The notes beneath the pieces were generated by a model. That model was not told the origin of the DNA. It was given only the letters and a program-made list of their open reading frames with translations, and ran no database searches. Of a stretch of 64,000 nucleotides of DNA, positions 25,605 through 34,231 are shown one piece after another (position 1 is the first letter of the stretch; every line of letters starts with the position of its first letter). Where the stretch lies: contig NZ_CP146614.1 of NCBI RefSeq assembly GCF_037094685.1, positions 2,542,001 to 2,606,000 of the forward strand. Reading direction: 5' to 3'. The DNA comes from Massilia sp. METH4. GTDB lineage: Bacteria > Pseudomonadota > Gammaproteobacteria > Burkholderiales > Burkholderiaceae_D. The translations under genes were made by a program, and so were the position numbers.

Positions 25605-26491
25605 GATAGCGGGTTCCTTTTGGTCAGATTGCTGATGAATTCTTGTATGGGAGACGGCGCCTCGCGCCCGACATGTCCCAGCCGCGCCGATGGTTGCGCG
25701 CCGGGCAGCAGGTAGCCCGAGCCGGCCGGCAGCACGTGGAGCCCGATGCCGATCAACTCGGCCTGCTCGCCCTCGCCGATATCGGCGGCATTCGTGATCA
25801 TCTTGCGGCCGTCGATGAAGGTCACGCCGCCATCGCCGATCACCTCGATGCCCACGCCCCGTTCGACCACCAGGGCGGTGTCCTCGTCGATGCCCAGGCC
25901 ATACAGGTAAGGGTTTTGCGCGATGAGGCTAAGCAGCCGGTTGATCCGGTGGCGCTGCGAGAAATGCTGGTCGATGATGATGTGCTGCACGAAGCCGAGG
26001 CCCGCGCCCAGCGCGGCGGCGCCTTTCTCGGGCGCGAATTCGGCGAAGCCGGAAGCCAGCATGTGGCCCGCCATCGCCGAGGCGCCGGCGCTGGTGCCCG
26101 CAAGGCACGCGCAACGGCGCTTGAGCGCTTCATGCAGCGCGCGGTCGACGGCGGTGCCGCCGATGACGGCCATCAGCCGTTTCTGGTCGCCGCCCGTGAT
26201 CAGGATGCCGTCGGCGTGGCATAGCCGATCGGCCAGTACCGGATCGTTCGCCTGCTCGCGGCTCTCGGTATGCACGATGCCGCACTGCTTCACGCCCAGG
26301 CGCGCGAGCGCTTCCTGGTAGGGGCGGGCCATCTCCTCGGGTTCCTGGCTGGCGCTGGTGAGCAGCACGAAGTTGCGCTCCGGGCCGCCGGCGAGTTCGA
26401 CGAAGCGCGCCAGTATCCGTTCACGGCACTTGCGCTGCTCGTCGCCGCCGATGATCAGCAGGCAACCATCCTCTCGTTCAGGGGTAGTCAT
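25601..26491 (-). CDS. cphB: cyanophycinase
   Basis: A 296-residue serine-type exopeptidase (family S51) that releases beta-Asp-Arg dipeptides from cyanophycin. Motifs are LLIIGGDEQRKC at 11-22, ILITGGDQKRLM near 97-108 and the nucleophile elbow AGTSAGASAM with Ser134; IIIDQHFSQRHRINRLLS follows near 170. The ATG at 26491 is preceded by AAGAGGAA; longer frames upstream lack a site. It is first in a two-gene operon with cphA, so synthesis and breakdown of the polymer are made together. No aspartyl-arginine dipeptidase gene is next to it. Confidence 0.94.
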   Translation of the reverse strand: MTTPEREDGCLLIIGGDEQRKCRERILARFVELAGGPERNFVLLTSASQEPEEMARPYQEALARLGVKQCGIVHTESREQANDPVLADRLCHADGILITGGDQKRLMAVIGGTAVDRALHEALKRRCACLAGTSAGASAMAGHMLASGFAEFAPEKGAAALGAGLGFVQHIIIDQHFSQRHRINRLLSLIAQNPYLYGLGIDEDTALVVERGVGIEVIGDGGVTFIDGRKMITNAADIGEGEQAELIGIGLHVLPAGSGYLLPGAQPSARLGHVGREAPSPIQEFISNLTKRNPLS

Positions 26492-26848
26492 GGTGTTCCT
26501 CTTGGGTATGCCGGCTGTGGGTGAGCACCGTGGCAGTGCACCGCGACGACCCGGTGCGCTTCGCGGGTGCGTTCGTGCGAAGTATCGGTGCAAGTATCTG
26601 ATCGCAATGGGGCGCCGGACCAGTGGCGTTCTGCTCGTGAATTTGTAAGATTCGGATGACGCCGAAGTTACAGACATGTGGCGTTGATAATTGTCTTGGG
26701 CAACGGCAAGCCGCGAATCACGTGTCGGTACAATGCGACGCGCGGTGGGGCGGAGAAAAGCCATTGATGCCAGAGGCCGGTTGCAACTAAAATAGTTGCA
26801 AGTTGGTCATAAACATTTCATAAAAACAATATTTTTCAAGGATAAGCA
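26492..26848. other. intergenic region between cphB and the Nif11-like gene
   Basis: 357 bases with promoters expected for both divergent genes. The part near the small gene is AT-rich and holds a 9-bp inverted repeat (26781-26801). No open frame with a ribosome-binding site and no RNA family was recognised. Confidence 0.6.
26781..26801. promoter_or_regulatory. 9-bp inverted repeat before the Nif11-like gene
   Basis: TTGCAACTA and TAGTTGCAA are separated by AAA, a perfect dyad 48 bases before the start codon at 26849. It could be an operator or a small 5' hairpin. No known regulator consensus was matched. Confidence 0.5.
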
Positions 26849-27091
26849 ATGTCTGTCACCGCCGCGCGGGATTTCCGCCAGCATGTCAATCGCATGAGTA
26901 CGCTTCAAGCCGAGATCGCGCAATATTTCAGCAATGGCGCCATCGATTACGCCGGCATGGCTGAGCTGGGCAGGCGCAGCGGATTCGACTTTACGGCGGA
27001 AGAGGCGAAACGGATCCTGTTCGCCGCGGCTGACGAAATGTCCAATTTCGAGAGGGAGATGATGTCCGCGCTGCGAACGAGCGCGGACTAG
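26849..27091 (+). CDS. Nif11-like small protein
   Basis: An 80-residue protein with a good AAGGA site eight bases before the ATG. The arrangement SVTAARDFRQHVNRMSTLQAEIAQYF ... LGRRSGFDFTAEEAKRIL follows the Nif11 domain pattern: a first helix, a short second helix, then G-F-D-(I/F)-(S/T)-x-E-E-hxxxh. Nif11 domains occur as leader parts of RiPP precursors and as stand-alone proteins near nitrogen genes. Here there is no double-glycine cleavage site and no Cys/Ser/Thr-rich core, so a precursor role is doubtful. The stop codon TAG straddles the edge of the palindromic element at 27091. Assignment is by motif only. Confidence 0.55.
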   Translation: MSVTAARDFRQHVNRMSTLQAEIAQYFSNGAIDYAGMAELGRRSGFDFTAEEAKRILFAAADEMSNFEREMMSALRTSAD

Positions 27092-27263
27092 TGTGGTGAG
27101 TCAGAAATTCGTTGATTAAAAATTTGACGAAATCGTCTCAAGAGCCGAGGCACTGCGTCGGCGCTGGAAATGCACGGTAAGGCCGGGGCCTTTTCGTGCA
27201 TTTTCAACGCAGTATTGGGGCGATTTTCGTCGGATTTATTCAACGAATTTTGACTCGCCACAC
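27091..27263. mobile_element. 173-bp MITE-like palindromic element flanked by TA
   Basis: Nearly the whole segment is one imperfect inverted repeat. The outer arms begin GTGTGGTGAGTCA and, read from the other end, GTGTGGCGAGTCA; inner parts (GAAATTCGTTGA, GACGAAATCG, AATGCACG, AAGGCC) also pair, meeting at GGCCGGGGCC. It is flanked on both sides by TA, the target duplication left by IS630/Tc1-mariner-type elements. It contains no reading frame, so it would be a non-autonomous miniature element. It may also act as a two-way transcription stop between the Nif11-like and GGDEF-EAL genes, which converge here. Confidence 0.7.
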
Positions 27264-27278
27264 TAGGGCCGAAGGACC

Positions 27279-29582
27279 TCAGGCGGCGGTCTGTTCTTCC
27301 CGCACGCCGCGTTCGAGCAGGGCCAGCATGTCGGCCAGCGGCATCGGCCTGGCGAACAGGTAGCCCTGCATGCCGGGGCCGCCGTGCGCGGCCAGGAAGG
27401 CCGCCTGGTCGCGCGTCTCCACGCCTTCGGCCACGACGCGCAAGCCCAGGTGGGCCGCCATCGCCAGGATCGACTGCACGATCGCCGTGCCGTTGGCATC
27501 GCCCGGCGTGTCGTGGATGAAGCTGCGGTCGATCTTCAATTCATACAGCGGCATACGCTTCAGGTAGGCCAGGTTCGAGTAGCCGGTGCCGAAATCGTCG
27601 ATGGAGAAGCGGATGCCCAGCTGCGCCAGCTCGTGCATGCGCGCGATCGTGTCGTCCAGGTTCTCGATCAACAGACCCTCCGTCACTTCGAAGATCAGTT
27701 GCGAGGCCGGCGCACCCGTTTCGAGCAGGATGGCGCGCACGCGGGCCACGAAGTCCGGGTCGCGAAATTGCGACGGGCTGACGTTCACCGACAGGGGCAG
27801 CGCATGACCGGCCGCTTCCAGGCGCAGCCAGGCCAGGCAAGCCTGGCGCAGCGCCCAGTAGCCGAGTTTGACGATCAGGCCGCTGGCTTCGGCGGCGGGA
27901 ATGAACACGTCCGGCGGTACCGCCGTGCCATCGGCGCGGCGCCAGCGCATCAGCAATTCGGCGCCGACCGGGCGCGCGGCGCAGTCCACCTGCAATTGCA
28001 CGTGCATCTGCAGCTCGCCGTTTTCCAGCGCCTGGCCAAGGTGCCGTTCGATCGTCAGGCGGTTTTCCACTTCGGCGCGCATCGTGTCCTCGAACAGGGC
28101 CACGCCGTCGCGCCCCCCCGCCTTGGCGCGGTACATGGCAATGTCGGCTTCGCGCAGCAGGTCGTCCACGGTCTGGCCGGCGCGCGGCAGCAGGGCCACG
28201 CCGATGCTGGCCGACGACGGATACGACTGCCCGCCGATATCGAACGGTTGCGCGAACGCCGCGCGAATGCGCGCAGCCATCGCCAGCGCGGTATTCGCGG
28301 CGTCGTCCGCGCTGCCGCCCAGGCCGGTCAGCAACACCACGAATTCGTCGCCGCCCAGCCGCGCCACGGTATCGCCCGGACCGGCAAGCCGGGCCAGGCG
28401 CTGGCCGGCGGCACACAGCAGCAGGTCGCCGGTGGCATGGCCGCGCGCATCGTTCACGTTCTTGAAATGATCGAGGTCGATGAACATCACGGCGCCATGC
28501 GGCGCGTCGGGGCCGGCATCGAGCAACTGCTGCACGCGGTCCATCAGCAGGCGGCGGTTCGGCAGGCCGGTCAGCACGTCGTAGAACGCCAGCCGGTGGA
28601 TCGCGTCGGCCGTCTTGCGCCGCTCGGTCACGTCGCGGCCGACCAGCACCCAGTGCGTGTTCACGCCATCCTCGTCGGCGAACGGTACCATCTCCATCTC
28701 GACCCAATAGCATTCCCCGGCGCGGGTGTAATTGGCAAGCTCCGCCGATACCGGTTGCAGCTCGCGCATGGCCCGTACCACGCGGGCCACTTCTTTCTGG
28801 TCGGTCGCCGGCCCATGCAGTACGCGCATGCTCTTGCCCAGTATTTCCTCGCGCGCGTAGCCGCTGCGGCGCAGCAGCGCATCGTTGACGAACACGATCG
28901 GCTGTTCCACGTTCGGTTGCGGGTTGGCCTTGGCGATCATTACCATGTCGTTCAGGCGCGCCACGGCCGTTGCGGTCAGCCGCAGCTCGGCGTTGGCCGC
29001 CTGCAGTGCGCTGCGGCCTTCTTCCAGGGAACTCGTGAAGGTGCGCAGGTCGGCCAGGGAGCGCGACAGGCGTTGCAGCATGAAGTTGCAGGTGAGCGTC
29101 AGCAGCAGGCCGATGCACAGGTAGTTCAGCACGATCACCAGCGTAGGCGCGAGCGCCGGGCCGGGCATGCTCGATACATACAGCTTGGCGTGACCCGTCA
29201 TGGCCAGCACGCCGATCGTCGCACTCGTGACGGCCAGCGACAGCAAGGCCGGCCAGGAACCGAGCAGCACCGCCGCCAGCACGGGCAGCGCGAGCAGGTA
29301 GACCTGGCTGATCGGACCCACCGTGAGCATCATCGCCAGGCCCACGAAATACAGGATGGCCAGGAAGTTGTAGACGCGCACCCGGTAAGGCAGCCGGCGC
29401 AGGCGCGCGATCACCAGCAGCCAGGCCAGCGCGACGGCATCGACGAGCGCCACTTCGGGGCGGCCGTGATACAGCGTGACGGCGATGCTCGGCAGCGCCA
29501 CGATCACACCGAGGATGGTGACGCTGGCGAGCAATGGGGTGAAGATCTGGGTGCGCCAGTGCGCGATGTCATTGAAGATCAC
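27279..29582 (-). CDS. membrane PAS-GGDEF-EAL cyclic di-GMP enzyme
   Basis: 767 residues. Five to six hydrophobic segments fill residues 17-170, followed by a short coiled stretch and a PAS/PAC unit at about 205-322. GGDEF (RLGGDEFVVLL at 408-418) and EAL domains follow. The RxxD inhibitory site is missing before GGDEF. The EAL motif reads AELLMRW (E542), while DDFGTGYSNLAYL and LKIDRSFI are intact, so phosphodiesterase activity is plausible. The likely start is a GTG at 29582 without a strong ribosome-binding site. It would set local cyclic di-GMP levels in response to a membrane or PAS-bound signal. Confidence 0.85.
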   Translation of the reverse strand: MIFNDIAHWRTQIFTPLLASVTILGVIVALPSIAVTLYHGRPEVALVDAVALAWLLVIARLRRLPYRVRVYNFLAILYFVGLAMMLTVGPISQVYLLALPVLAAVLLGSWPALLSLAVTSATIGVLAMTGHAKLYVSSMPGPALAPTLVIVLNYLCIGLLLTLTCNFMLQRLSRSLADLRTFTSSLEEGRSALQAANAELRLTATAVARLNDMVMIAKANPQPNVEQPIVFVNDALLRRSGYAREEILGKSMRVLHGPATDQKEVARVVRAMRELQPVSAELANYTRAGECYWVEMEMVPFADEDGVNTHWVLVGRDVTERRKTADAIHRLAFYDVLTGLPNRRLLMDRVQQLLDAGPDAPHGAVMFIDLDHFKNVNDARGHATGDLLLCAAGQRLARLAGPGDTVARLGGDEFVVLLTGLGGSADDAANTALAMAARIRAAFAQPFDIGGQSYPSSASIGVALLPRAGQTVDDLLREADIAMYRAKAGGRDGVALFEDTMRAEVENRLTIERHLGQALENGELQMHVQLQVDCAARPVGAELLMRWRRADGTAVPPDVFIPAAEASGLIVKLGYWALRQACLAWLRLEAAGHALPLSVNVSPSQFRDPDFVARVRAILLETGAPASQLIFEVTEGLLIENLDDTIARMHELAQLGIRFSIDDFGTGYSNLAYLKRMPLYELKIDRSFIHDTPGDANGTAIVQSILAMAAHLGLRVVAEGVETRDQAAFLAAHGGPGMQGYLFARPMPLADMLALLERGVREEQTAA

Positions 29583-29713
29583 GATGGTACCGATTGGAAT
29601 TTCCTATCGGCAACAGCATAGCTTGCCCGGCATCGCAAGTCATCCATTTACTGCTGAGCTGTTGCGAGTTGCTCACAGAAGTGGCAAGGATGAAAAGCTT
29701 TGCAGCTCCCTAA

Positions 29714-30862
29714 CTATCCCTCGTTTTCCATGGTGCGCCGGTACCACTCATGGAAATGCCGCATGCCGTCTTCCAGCGGCGTCTGGTACGGTCCGGTATC
29801 GGACACGCCGCGCCGCAGCAGCGCGAGGCGGCCGGCATCCATGCGTTCGCCGATCTCGTCGTCCTCGCGGGCCGTCTCGATATAGGCGGCGCGCTGCGCC
29901 TCGACGAATTCGCGCTCGAAGGCGGCGATCTCCTCCGGGTAGTAGAACTCCACCACGTTGAGCGTGTCCTGCGGCCCGCGCGGGTACAGCGTGGACAATA
30001 CCAGCACGTGCGGATACAGCTCGATCATGTGGGTGGGGAAGTAGGTGACCCAGATCGCGCCGAAGTCCGGCGCCACGCCGGTGCGATACTCCAGCAGGCG
30101 ATCGTGCCAGTCACGGTAGATGTCCGAGCCGGGCGCCCCCAGGGCCTGGTGCACGCCCACCCTTTGCACGCTGTGCCAGTCGCCGAATTCCCAGGCGAGA
30201 TCCTCGCAATCGACGAAGCCGCCCAGGCCGGGATGGAACGGCGCCACGTGGTAATCCTCCAGGTAGACTTCGATGAAGGTCTTCCAGTTGTAGTTGCACT
30301 GGTGGACTTCCACGTGGTCCAGCACGTAATCGGAAAAATCGAATTCCGGGCGGGCGAACAGGCCGCCCAGGTCGGCCAGCGGATCGCGCGCGCCCTCGAA
30401 CAGCAAGCCGTGGCAGCGGCGCAGCGGGAAGCGCTCCAGGTTCTTGCAGGGCGTGCGTTCGAATTGCGGGGCGCCCAGCAGCTCGCCGCGGTTGTCGTAG
30501 GTCCAGCGGTGCAGCGGGCAGACGATCTGCCCGCCGCTGCCACCGAGGTTGCCGCTGGCATTGGCCGGGCCGGCGACGTTACCGGCCTCGCCGCCCAGGA
30601 TCAGCGCCTGGCGGTGGCGGCACACGTTCGACAGCAGCGACACTCCCTGGCCGTTGCGCACCAGCACCCGGCCGCCATCCTCGTGCACCAGCCGGCGCCA
30701 GTCGCCCGGATTGGGCACGGCCAGTTCATGGCCCACGTAGCGCGCCGCCTGGCTGAAGATCAGCTCCTGTTCGCGCTGGAACAGGGCAGGGTCGAAGTAG
30801 GCGTCGACGGATAAAGGCGCCTGCCCGGGCAGGACATGCGCCGCTCTTGCGATATCGTTCAT
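29714..30862 (-). CDS. alcE: Rieske non-heme iron oxygenase, AlcE-like
   Basis: 382 residues. The Rieske centre is C81-x-H83 and C115-x2-H118 (SNVCRHRQAL; VCPLHRWTYD). The mononuclear iron site is in EDYHVAPFHPGL with H205 and H210. This is the group of AlcE, which hydroxylates carbon 2 of putrescine for alcaligin. The loop between the two ligand pairs has 31 residues and is rich in Gly, Ala and Asn, against about 15-17 usually, a clear insertion. It is the last gene of the siderophore strand, 71 bases behind the ferric reductase. A wider role in making free 2-hydroxyputrescine, common in betaproteobacteria, is possible. Confidence 0.82.
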   Translation of the reverse strand: MNDIARAAHVLPGQAPLSVDAYFDPALFQREQELIFSQAARYVGHELAVPNPGDWRRLVHEDGGRVLVRNGQGVSLLSNVCRHRQALILGGEAGNVAGPANASGNLGGSGGQIVCPLHRWTYDNRGELLGAPQFERTPCKNLERFPLRRCHGLLFEGARDPLADLGGLFARPEFDFSDYVLDHVEVHQCNYNWKTFIEVYLEDYHVAPFHPGLGGFVDCEDLAWEFGDWHSVQRVGVHQALGAPGSDIYRDWHDRLLEYRTGVAPDFGAIWVTYFPTHMIELYPHVLVLSTLYPRGPQDTLNVVEFYYPEEIAAFEREFVEAQRAAYIETAREDDEIGERMDAGRLALLRRGVSDTGPYQTPLEDGMRHFHEWYRRTMENEG

Positions 30863-30933
30863 ATGAAACTCCGGGGCGTGTTGATCCGCGCCGGCGCGTA
30901 ACCGGCGAACAGGATCGCGATGGGACAGCCCGG

Positions 30934-31749
30934 CTACCGCGGATCGGCCTGCAGCAGGGCGATGCGTGTGGCGATGGGCAGCTTGGGGCAGGTGCTGCAT
31001 TTCTCGCCGTCGCGGCGGCGGAAATAGTGGCAGCAGACCTGGCGGTCGAGCGCATGGGCGGGCGTGCCGTCGCGCGCACGGTAGACGAACATGCCGCAGC
31101 CGCCGGCGATGCCGAGCCGCGCCAGCCATTGCTCGCTGGTCGCTTCCAATGTGCCGGGAAAACGTTCGGGCGCGTGGCGGTGCGCCAGCAGCAAGGCGCC
31201 CAGCACGCATTCGGCTTGCAGGGCGTCGGCCGCACGCGTGTGCAGCGCGACGAGGGGAGCCAGGGCCGCGCGCATGTCCCGGCAGAACGCGCGCAACTCG
31301 TCGGCGGCATGCCCCATGCGCGCGGCGAGGTCGCCATGGATCGGGGCGTGCGGCGGCAGGCGGAAGCCGCGCGGAAACCCGCCGGCCACCGGCTGCGCCA
31401 GGCCGGCCAGGCGCGGCACATGGGTATCGAGATGGGCGGCCAGTACCAGCAGGTAGACCGGTTGCCAGATCGCCAGCCCCCAGCAGCGCAGCGCAAGGTA
31501 GTGCGGGCCGGCTTCCGGGTAGCCTTGCGCCCAATGCCGGGTGAGCGCGGCCAGGGCGCCGTTGTCGGGCGCCGTGCCCAGCGCGATCGCACCGGGCAGG
31601 GCGGCCGGGTCCTGCTCGCCGCACAGCCCCGGCGCGACGCGTTGCGCCATGCCGAACACGCGGGCGAGGTGTGGATCAGGCGCGGGATCGGCCCGCCCCG
31701 GAAACGGGTAGTCGGCTACCATCAGCACATCGCCGGCCCTTGCGTTCAT
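30934..31749 (-). CDS. siderophore ferric iron reductase (FhuF-like 2Fe-2S C-terminus)
   Basis: A 271-residue protein whose C-terminal end has the motif CC-x10-C-x2-C (VCCHYFRRRDGEKCSTCPK, around residues 240-258), as in FhuF-type reductases that bind a 2Fe-2S cluster and release iron from hydroxamate siderophores in the cytoplasm. The N-terminal part has no other recognisable motif and no signal peptide. The ATG at 31749 lies two bases behind the stop of the NIS synthetase gene. The position matches that of alcD in Bordetella-type alcaligin operons. Confidence 0.82.
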   Translation of the reverse strand: MNARAGDVLMVADYPFPGRADPAPDPHLARVFGMAQRVAPGLCGEQDPAALPGAIALGTAPDNGALAALTRHWAQGYPEAGPHYLALRCWGLAIWQPVYLLVLAAHLDTHVPRLAGLAQPVAGGFPRGFRLPPHAPIHGDLAARMGHAADELRAFCRDMRAALAPLVALHTRAADALQAECVLGALLLAHRHAPERFPGTLEATSEQWLARLGIAGGCGMFVYRARDGTPAHALDRQVCCHYFRRRDGEKCSTCPKLPIATRIALLQADPR

Positions 31750-31751
31750 GC

Positions 31752-33629
31752 TCAGGCCGCCAGTCCCACGGGCGCTTCGGTACCGCCCGCCGCCTGGCGG
31801 CGGAAGCGCGCGATCGGGTTCTCCAGGTTGCCGGCCATCTTCAGGCTGGAAGCGGGATCGGCCAGGTTCACCATCTGGACATTGTTGCCCAGTTGCAGGC
31901 GGTTCAGGCAGGAGTGCAGGAACTCCGGCACGAACATGTCGTAGTGCGCGTAGCGGTCGGCGTATTCGGGATGCGCGTCCTGGTAGGCATGCACGCAATC
32001 GGCCACGGCGCGCCAAAGATCGTCTTCCTCGCAGCAGCCGTGTTCCACCAGCACCTGGTTCAGGTGGCGCAGCACGCCGTCGAACACGTCGATGAAGATG
32101 CCCAGCAGCTTGAAGTGGTCCGGCACGTCCACGGCCAGGCGCTCCACCTTCTTCGGCAGGTGCTCGCGCGCCTCCAGGTTCAGGATTGCGCACTCCTCGG
32201 CGATGTCCTTCATGATCGCGCGCACCGGCACGTAGTCGTCCAGCACCAGGATCAGGTTTTCGCCATGCGGCATGAAGGTCAGTTCATAAGCATAGAAGCA
32301 GTGCAGCAGCGGCGTGAGGTAGGCCTTGAAGTAGGCGCCCAGCCAGCTCGCCGTGTCGAGGCCGGAGCGGCGGATCAGTTCGGGCAGCAGCGCGTGGCCG
32401 TCGCGATCGACGTGCAGCAGCGCCGCCATCGTCATCAGCCGTTCGCCGGGCCGTACGTGCGGCAGCGGGCTCTCGCGCCACAGTGCGGAGAACTGCTTCT
32501 TGTACGGCGTGTCGACGGGAATCGCCGCTTCGTAGTAGAAGTTGCGAAAGCCGATCGAGGCCACTTCCTGGAGGATCGTGAAGCCGTTCTCCTTCAGGAA
32601 GGCGTCGCCCTCGATCAGGCCCTTGATGTATTCGTTGATGGCCGGCGTGCCATCCATGTAATAGGGCGACAGGCCGCGCATGAAGCCCATGTTCAGGATC
32701 GACAGCGAGGTTTTCACATAGCGCTTGTCGCGCGCGCCATGGTTGAAGAAGGTGCGGATCGATTGCTGGGCGGTGTAGCGGCTGTCGCCGTAACCCAGGC
32801 ATACGATCTTGCGCTGTGCCACATAACCGGCGAAGGCGATCGCCAGCTTGTTGAACCATTGCCAGGGGTGGGCCGGCATGAAGTGGTAGTCGGCCGGATC
32901 GAGGCCCAGTTCGACGAGCTGGCCGGTGAAGCGGTCGAGTGTTTCCCGGCCCAGCTCCTCCTCCAGCAATTGCGCGTAGCTGAGCGAGGAAATGCTCGAC
33001 GGCGTGGCATGCGCCCGGTCGACGGCGAGCCAGACGACGCGGATCTCCGCGCCCGCTTCCGGCGCATAGGCACGGTAGTCGATCGCATTGAAGCCGAGGC
33101 GGCCGTTGTTGGCCACGAAGCCCGGGTGCCCCTCCGTCATGGCCACTTCGATGACCTGGAAGTCGTCGCAGTCGGCCAGCGCGGCGCTGCCCGGCGCGTC
33201 GGCCTTCATGCGCTTGAAGGCGCTGCCGGACAGCGTGCTGCTGATCTCATCGAGGTAGATCGGCAGCAGGTCGTCGCGAATGCCCAGGCGCTGCCGGCAT
33301 TCGATGATGAATTGCAGCGCGTCGAGCGGCTGCGCCGTGCCGTCGACCGTCTTCTCGATCGATTCAGGCTGGATGAACCAATGGCGCAGCGCCAGCTTGC
33401 GCGCCGCGAAGCGGTAGCACGCCTTGCCGTCGTCGGACCATACCTGGTAGTGCGAGAACCCCCTTTCGCCCGTGCGCAGGAACTCGGGTTCGATGATGAT
33501 TTCATGCGCGTACTCGGCGATGGCCTTGCGCAGCAGCAGGCGGTTGGCCTGCTCCCAGGCGGCGGGCGTCAGGTGGGCGGCGGCGTCGGCGGGGTGTAGC
33601 GTGAAGTGGTTGGCGATATCGATATTCAT
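31752..33629 (-). CDS. alcC: IucA/IucC-family NIS siderophore synthetase, AlcC-like
   Basis: 625 residues, full length for the NRPS-independent siderophore synthetases, which use ATP to join carboxylates to hydroxylated diamines. Seen are the N-terminal LIEPEF-like EIIIEPEFLRTGERG, EGHPGFVANNGRLGF near residue 165, MPAHPWQWFNKL near 250 and, near residue 300, SIRTFFNHGARDKRYVKTSLSIL. HGENLILVLDDYVPVRAIMKDI lies near residue 465. Being the only synthetase in the cluster, it is of the type that joins and closes hydroxamate units (AlcC, PubC, DesD) rather than the citrate-starting IucA. Its start overlaps the acyltransferase stop. Confidence 0.9.
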   Translation of the reverse strand: MNIDIANHFTLHPADAAAHLTPAAWEQANRLLLRKAIAEYAHEIIIEPEFLRTGERGFSHYQVWSDDGKACYRFAARKLALRHWFIQPESIEKTVDGTAQPLDALQFIIECRQRLGIRDDLLPIYLDEISSTLSGSAFKRMKADAPGSAALADCDDFQVIEVAMTEGHPGFVANNGRLGFNAIDYRAYAPEAGAEIRVVWLAVDRAHATPSSISSLSYAQLLEEELGRETLDRFTGQLVELGLDPADYHFMPAHPWQWFNKLAIAFAGYVAQRKIVCLGYGDSRYTAQQSIRTFFNHGARDKRYVKTSLSILNMGFMRGLSPYYMDGTPAINEYIKGLIEGDAFLKENGFTILQEVASIGFRNFYYEAAIPVDTPYKKQFSALWRESPLPHVRPGERLMTMAALLHVDRDGHALLPELIRRSGLDTASWLGAYFKAYLTPLLHCFYAYELTFMPHGENLILVLDDYVPVRAIMKDIAEECAILNLEAREHLPKKVERLAVDVPDHFKLLGIFIDVFDGVLRHLNQVLVEHGCCEEDDLWRAVADCVHAYQDAHPEYADRYAHYDMFVPEFLHSCLNRLQLGNNVQMVNLADPASSLKMAGNLENPIARFRRQAAGGTEAPVGLAA

Positions 33630-34231
33630 GAGCAGGTTTCCTGGAGGTTGGCGGCGCTGGCCGCGGCGAAGTCTTGGCGGGTACACAGGGCGAGACTGGC
33701 GGTTTTTTCAAAGAAGGGCACGTTGCCGAGGTAGACGAAGCCGGCCGAGCGGTTCAAGGCATGCACCTTGTGGTTGTTCGCGTCCGGCTCCACGACGATG
33801 CGCTGCGCGCCCAGGTGGTGGAACATGAAGCGCATCAGCGCGTGGAAGGCGCTGCGCGTGAAGCCCGGAATGCGTTCGCGCGCCGGGCCGACGAAGATGT
33901 GCATGCCCAGGTCGCCGGGCCGCACCGCGTAGAAGTTGCGGATGCGGTCATGGGCCGGGTCGTAGCATTCGGCCAGGAAGGCCGGCCGGCCGGCGTACAT
34001 GCCGATGTAGGCGGTGGCGTGGCCGGAATCCATCATGGCCTGGTAAGCCTGGCGCACCTCGTCCACGGTCTTGTCCTGCATCAGCCAGAAGGCGGCGCGC
34101 TCCTCGGTGAACCAGGCATGCAGCATCGGGATATCGTCCGGTATGCGCAGCAGGCGGAACGTGAACCCGGCCGCGTCGCGCCAGGGAGCATGCGCCGCGT
34201 CGGCGCGGCGGTGGATGGTGTCAGCTCGCAT
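33626..34231 (-). CDS. alcB: GNAT acyltransferase, AlcB/IucB-like
   Basis: A 201-residue acyltransferase expected to acylate the N-hydroxylated diamine from the monooxygenase (succinyl-CoA in alcaligin synthesis). Visible are RLLRIPDDIPMLHAWFTEERAAFWLMQ at the start, ECYDPAHDRIRNFYAVRPGDLGMHIFVGP in the middle and RIVVEPDANNHKVHALNRSAGFVYLGNVPFFEKTASLAL near the end, the last being the typical coenzyme A-binding and C-terminal pattern of this siderophore GNAT group. It overlaps the exporter gene by 11 bases and the synthetase by four, so all three are translationally linked. Confidence 0.87.
   Translation of the reverse strand: MRADTIHRRADAAHAPWRDAAGFTFRLLRIPDDIPMLHAWFTEERAAFWLMQDKTVDEVRQAYQAMMDSGHATAYIGMYAGRPAFLAECYDPAHDRIRNFYAVRPGDLGMHIFVGPARERIPGFTRSAFHALMRFMFHHLGAQRIVVEPDANNHKVHALNRSAGFVYLGNVPFFEKTASLALCTRQDFAAASAANLQETCS

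Noticed and set aside
26849..27091. Nif11-type RiPP precursor
   Set aside because: There is no GG or GA cleavage site, no Cys/Ser/Thr-rich core and no lanthionine or radical-SAM enzyme in the window.
27091..27263. MITE insertion as a truncation of the Nif11-like gene
   Set aside because: Removing the element and one TA leaves GAC TAG, so the stop codon is unchanged by the insertion.
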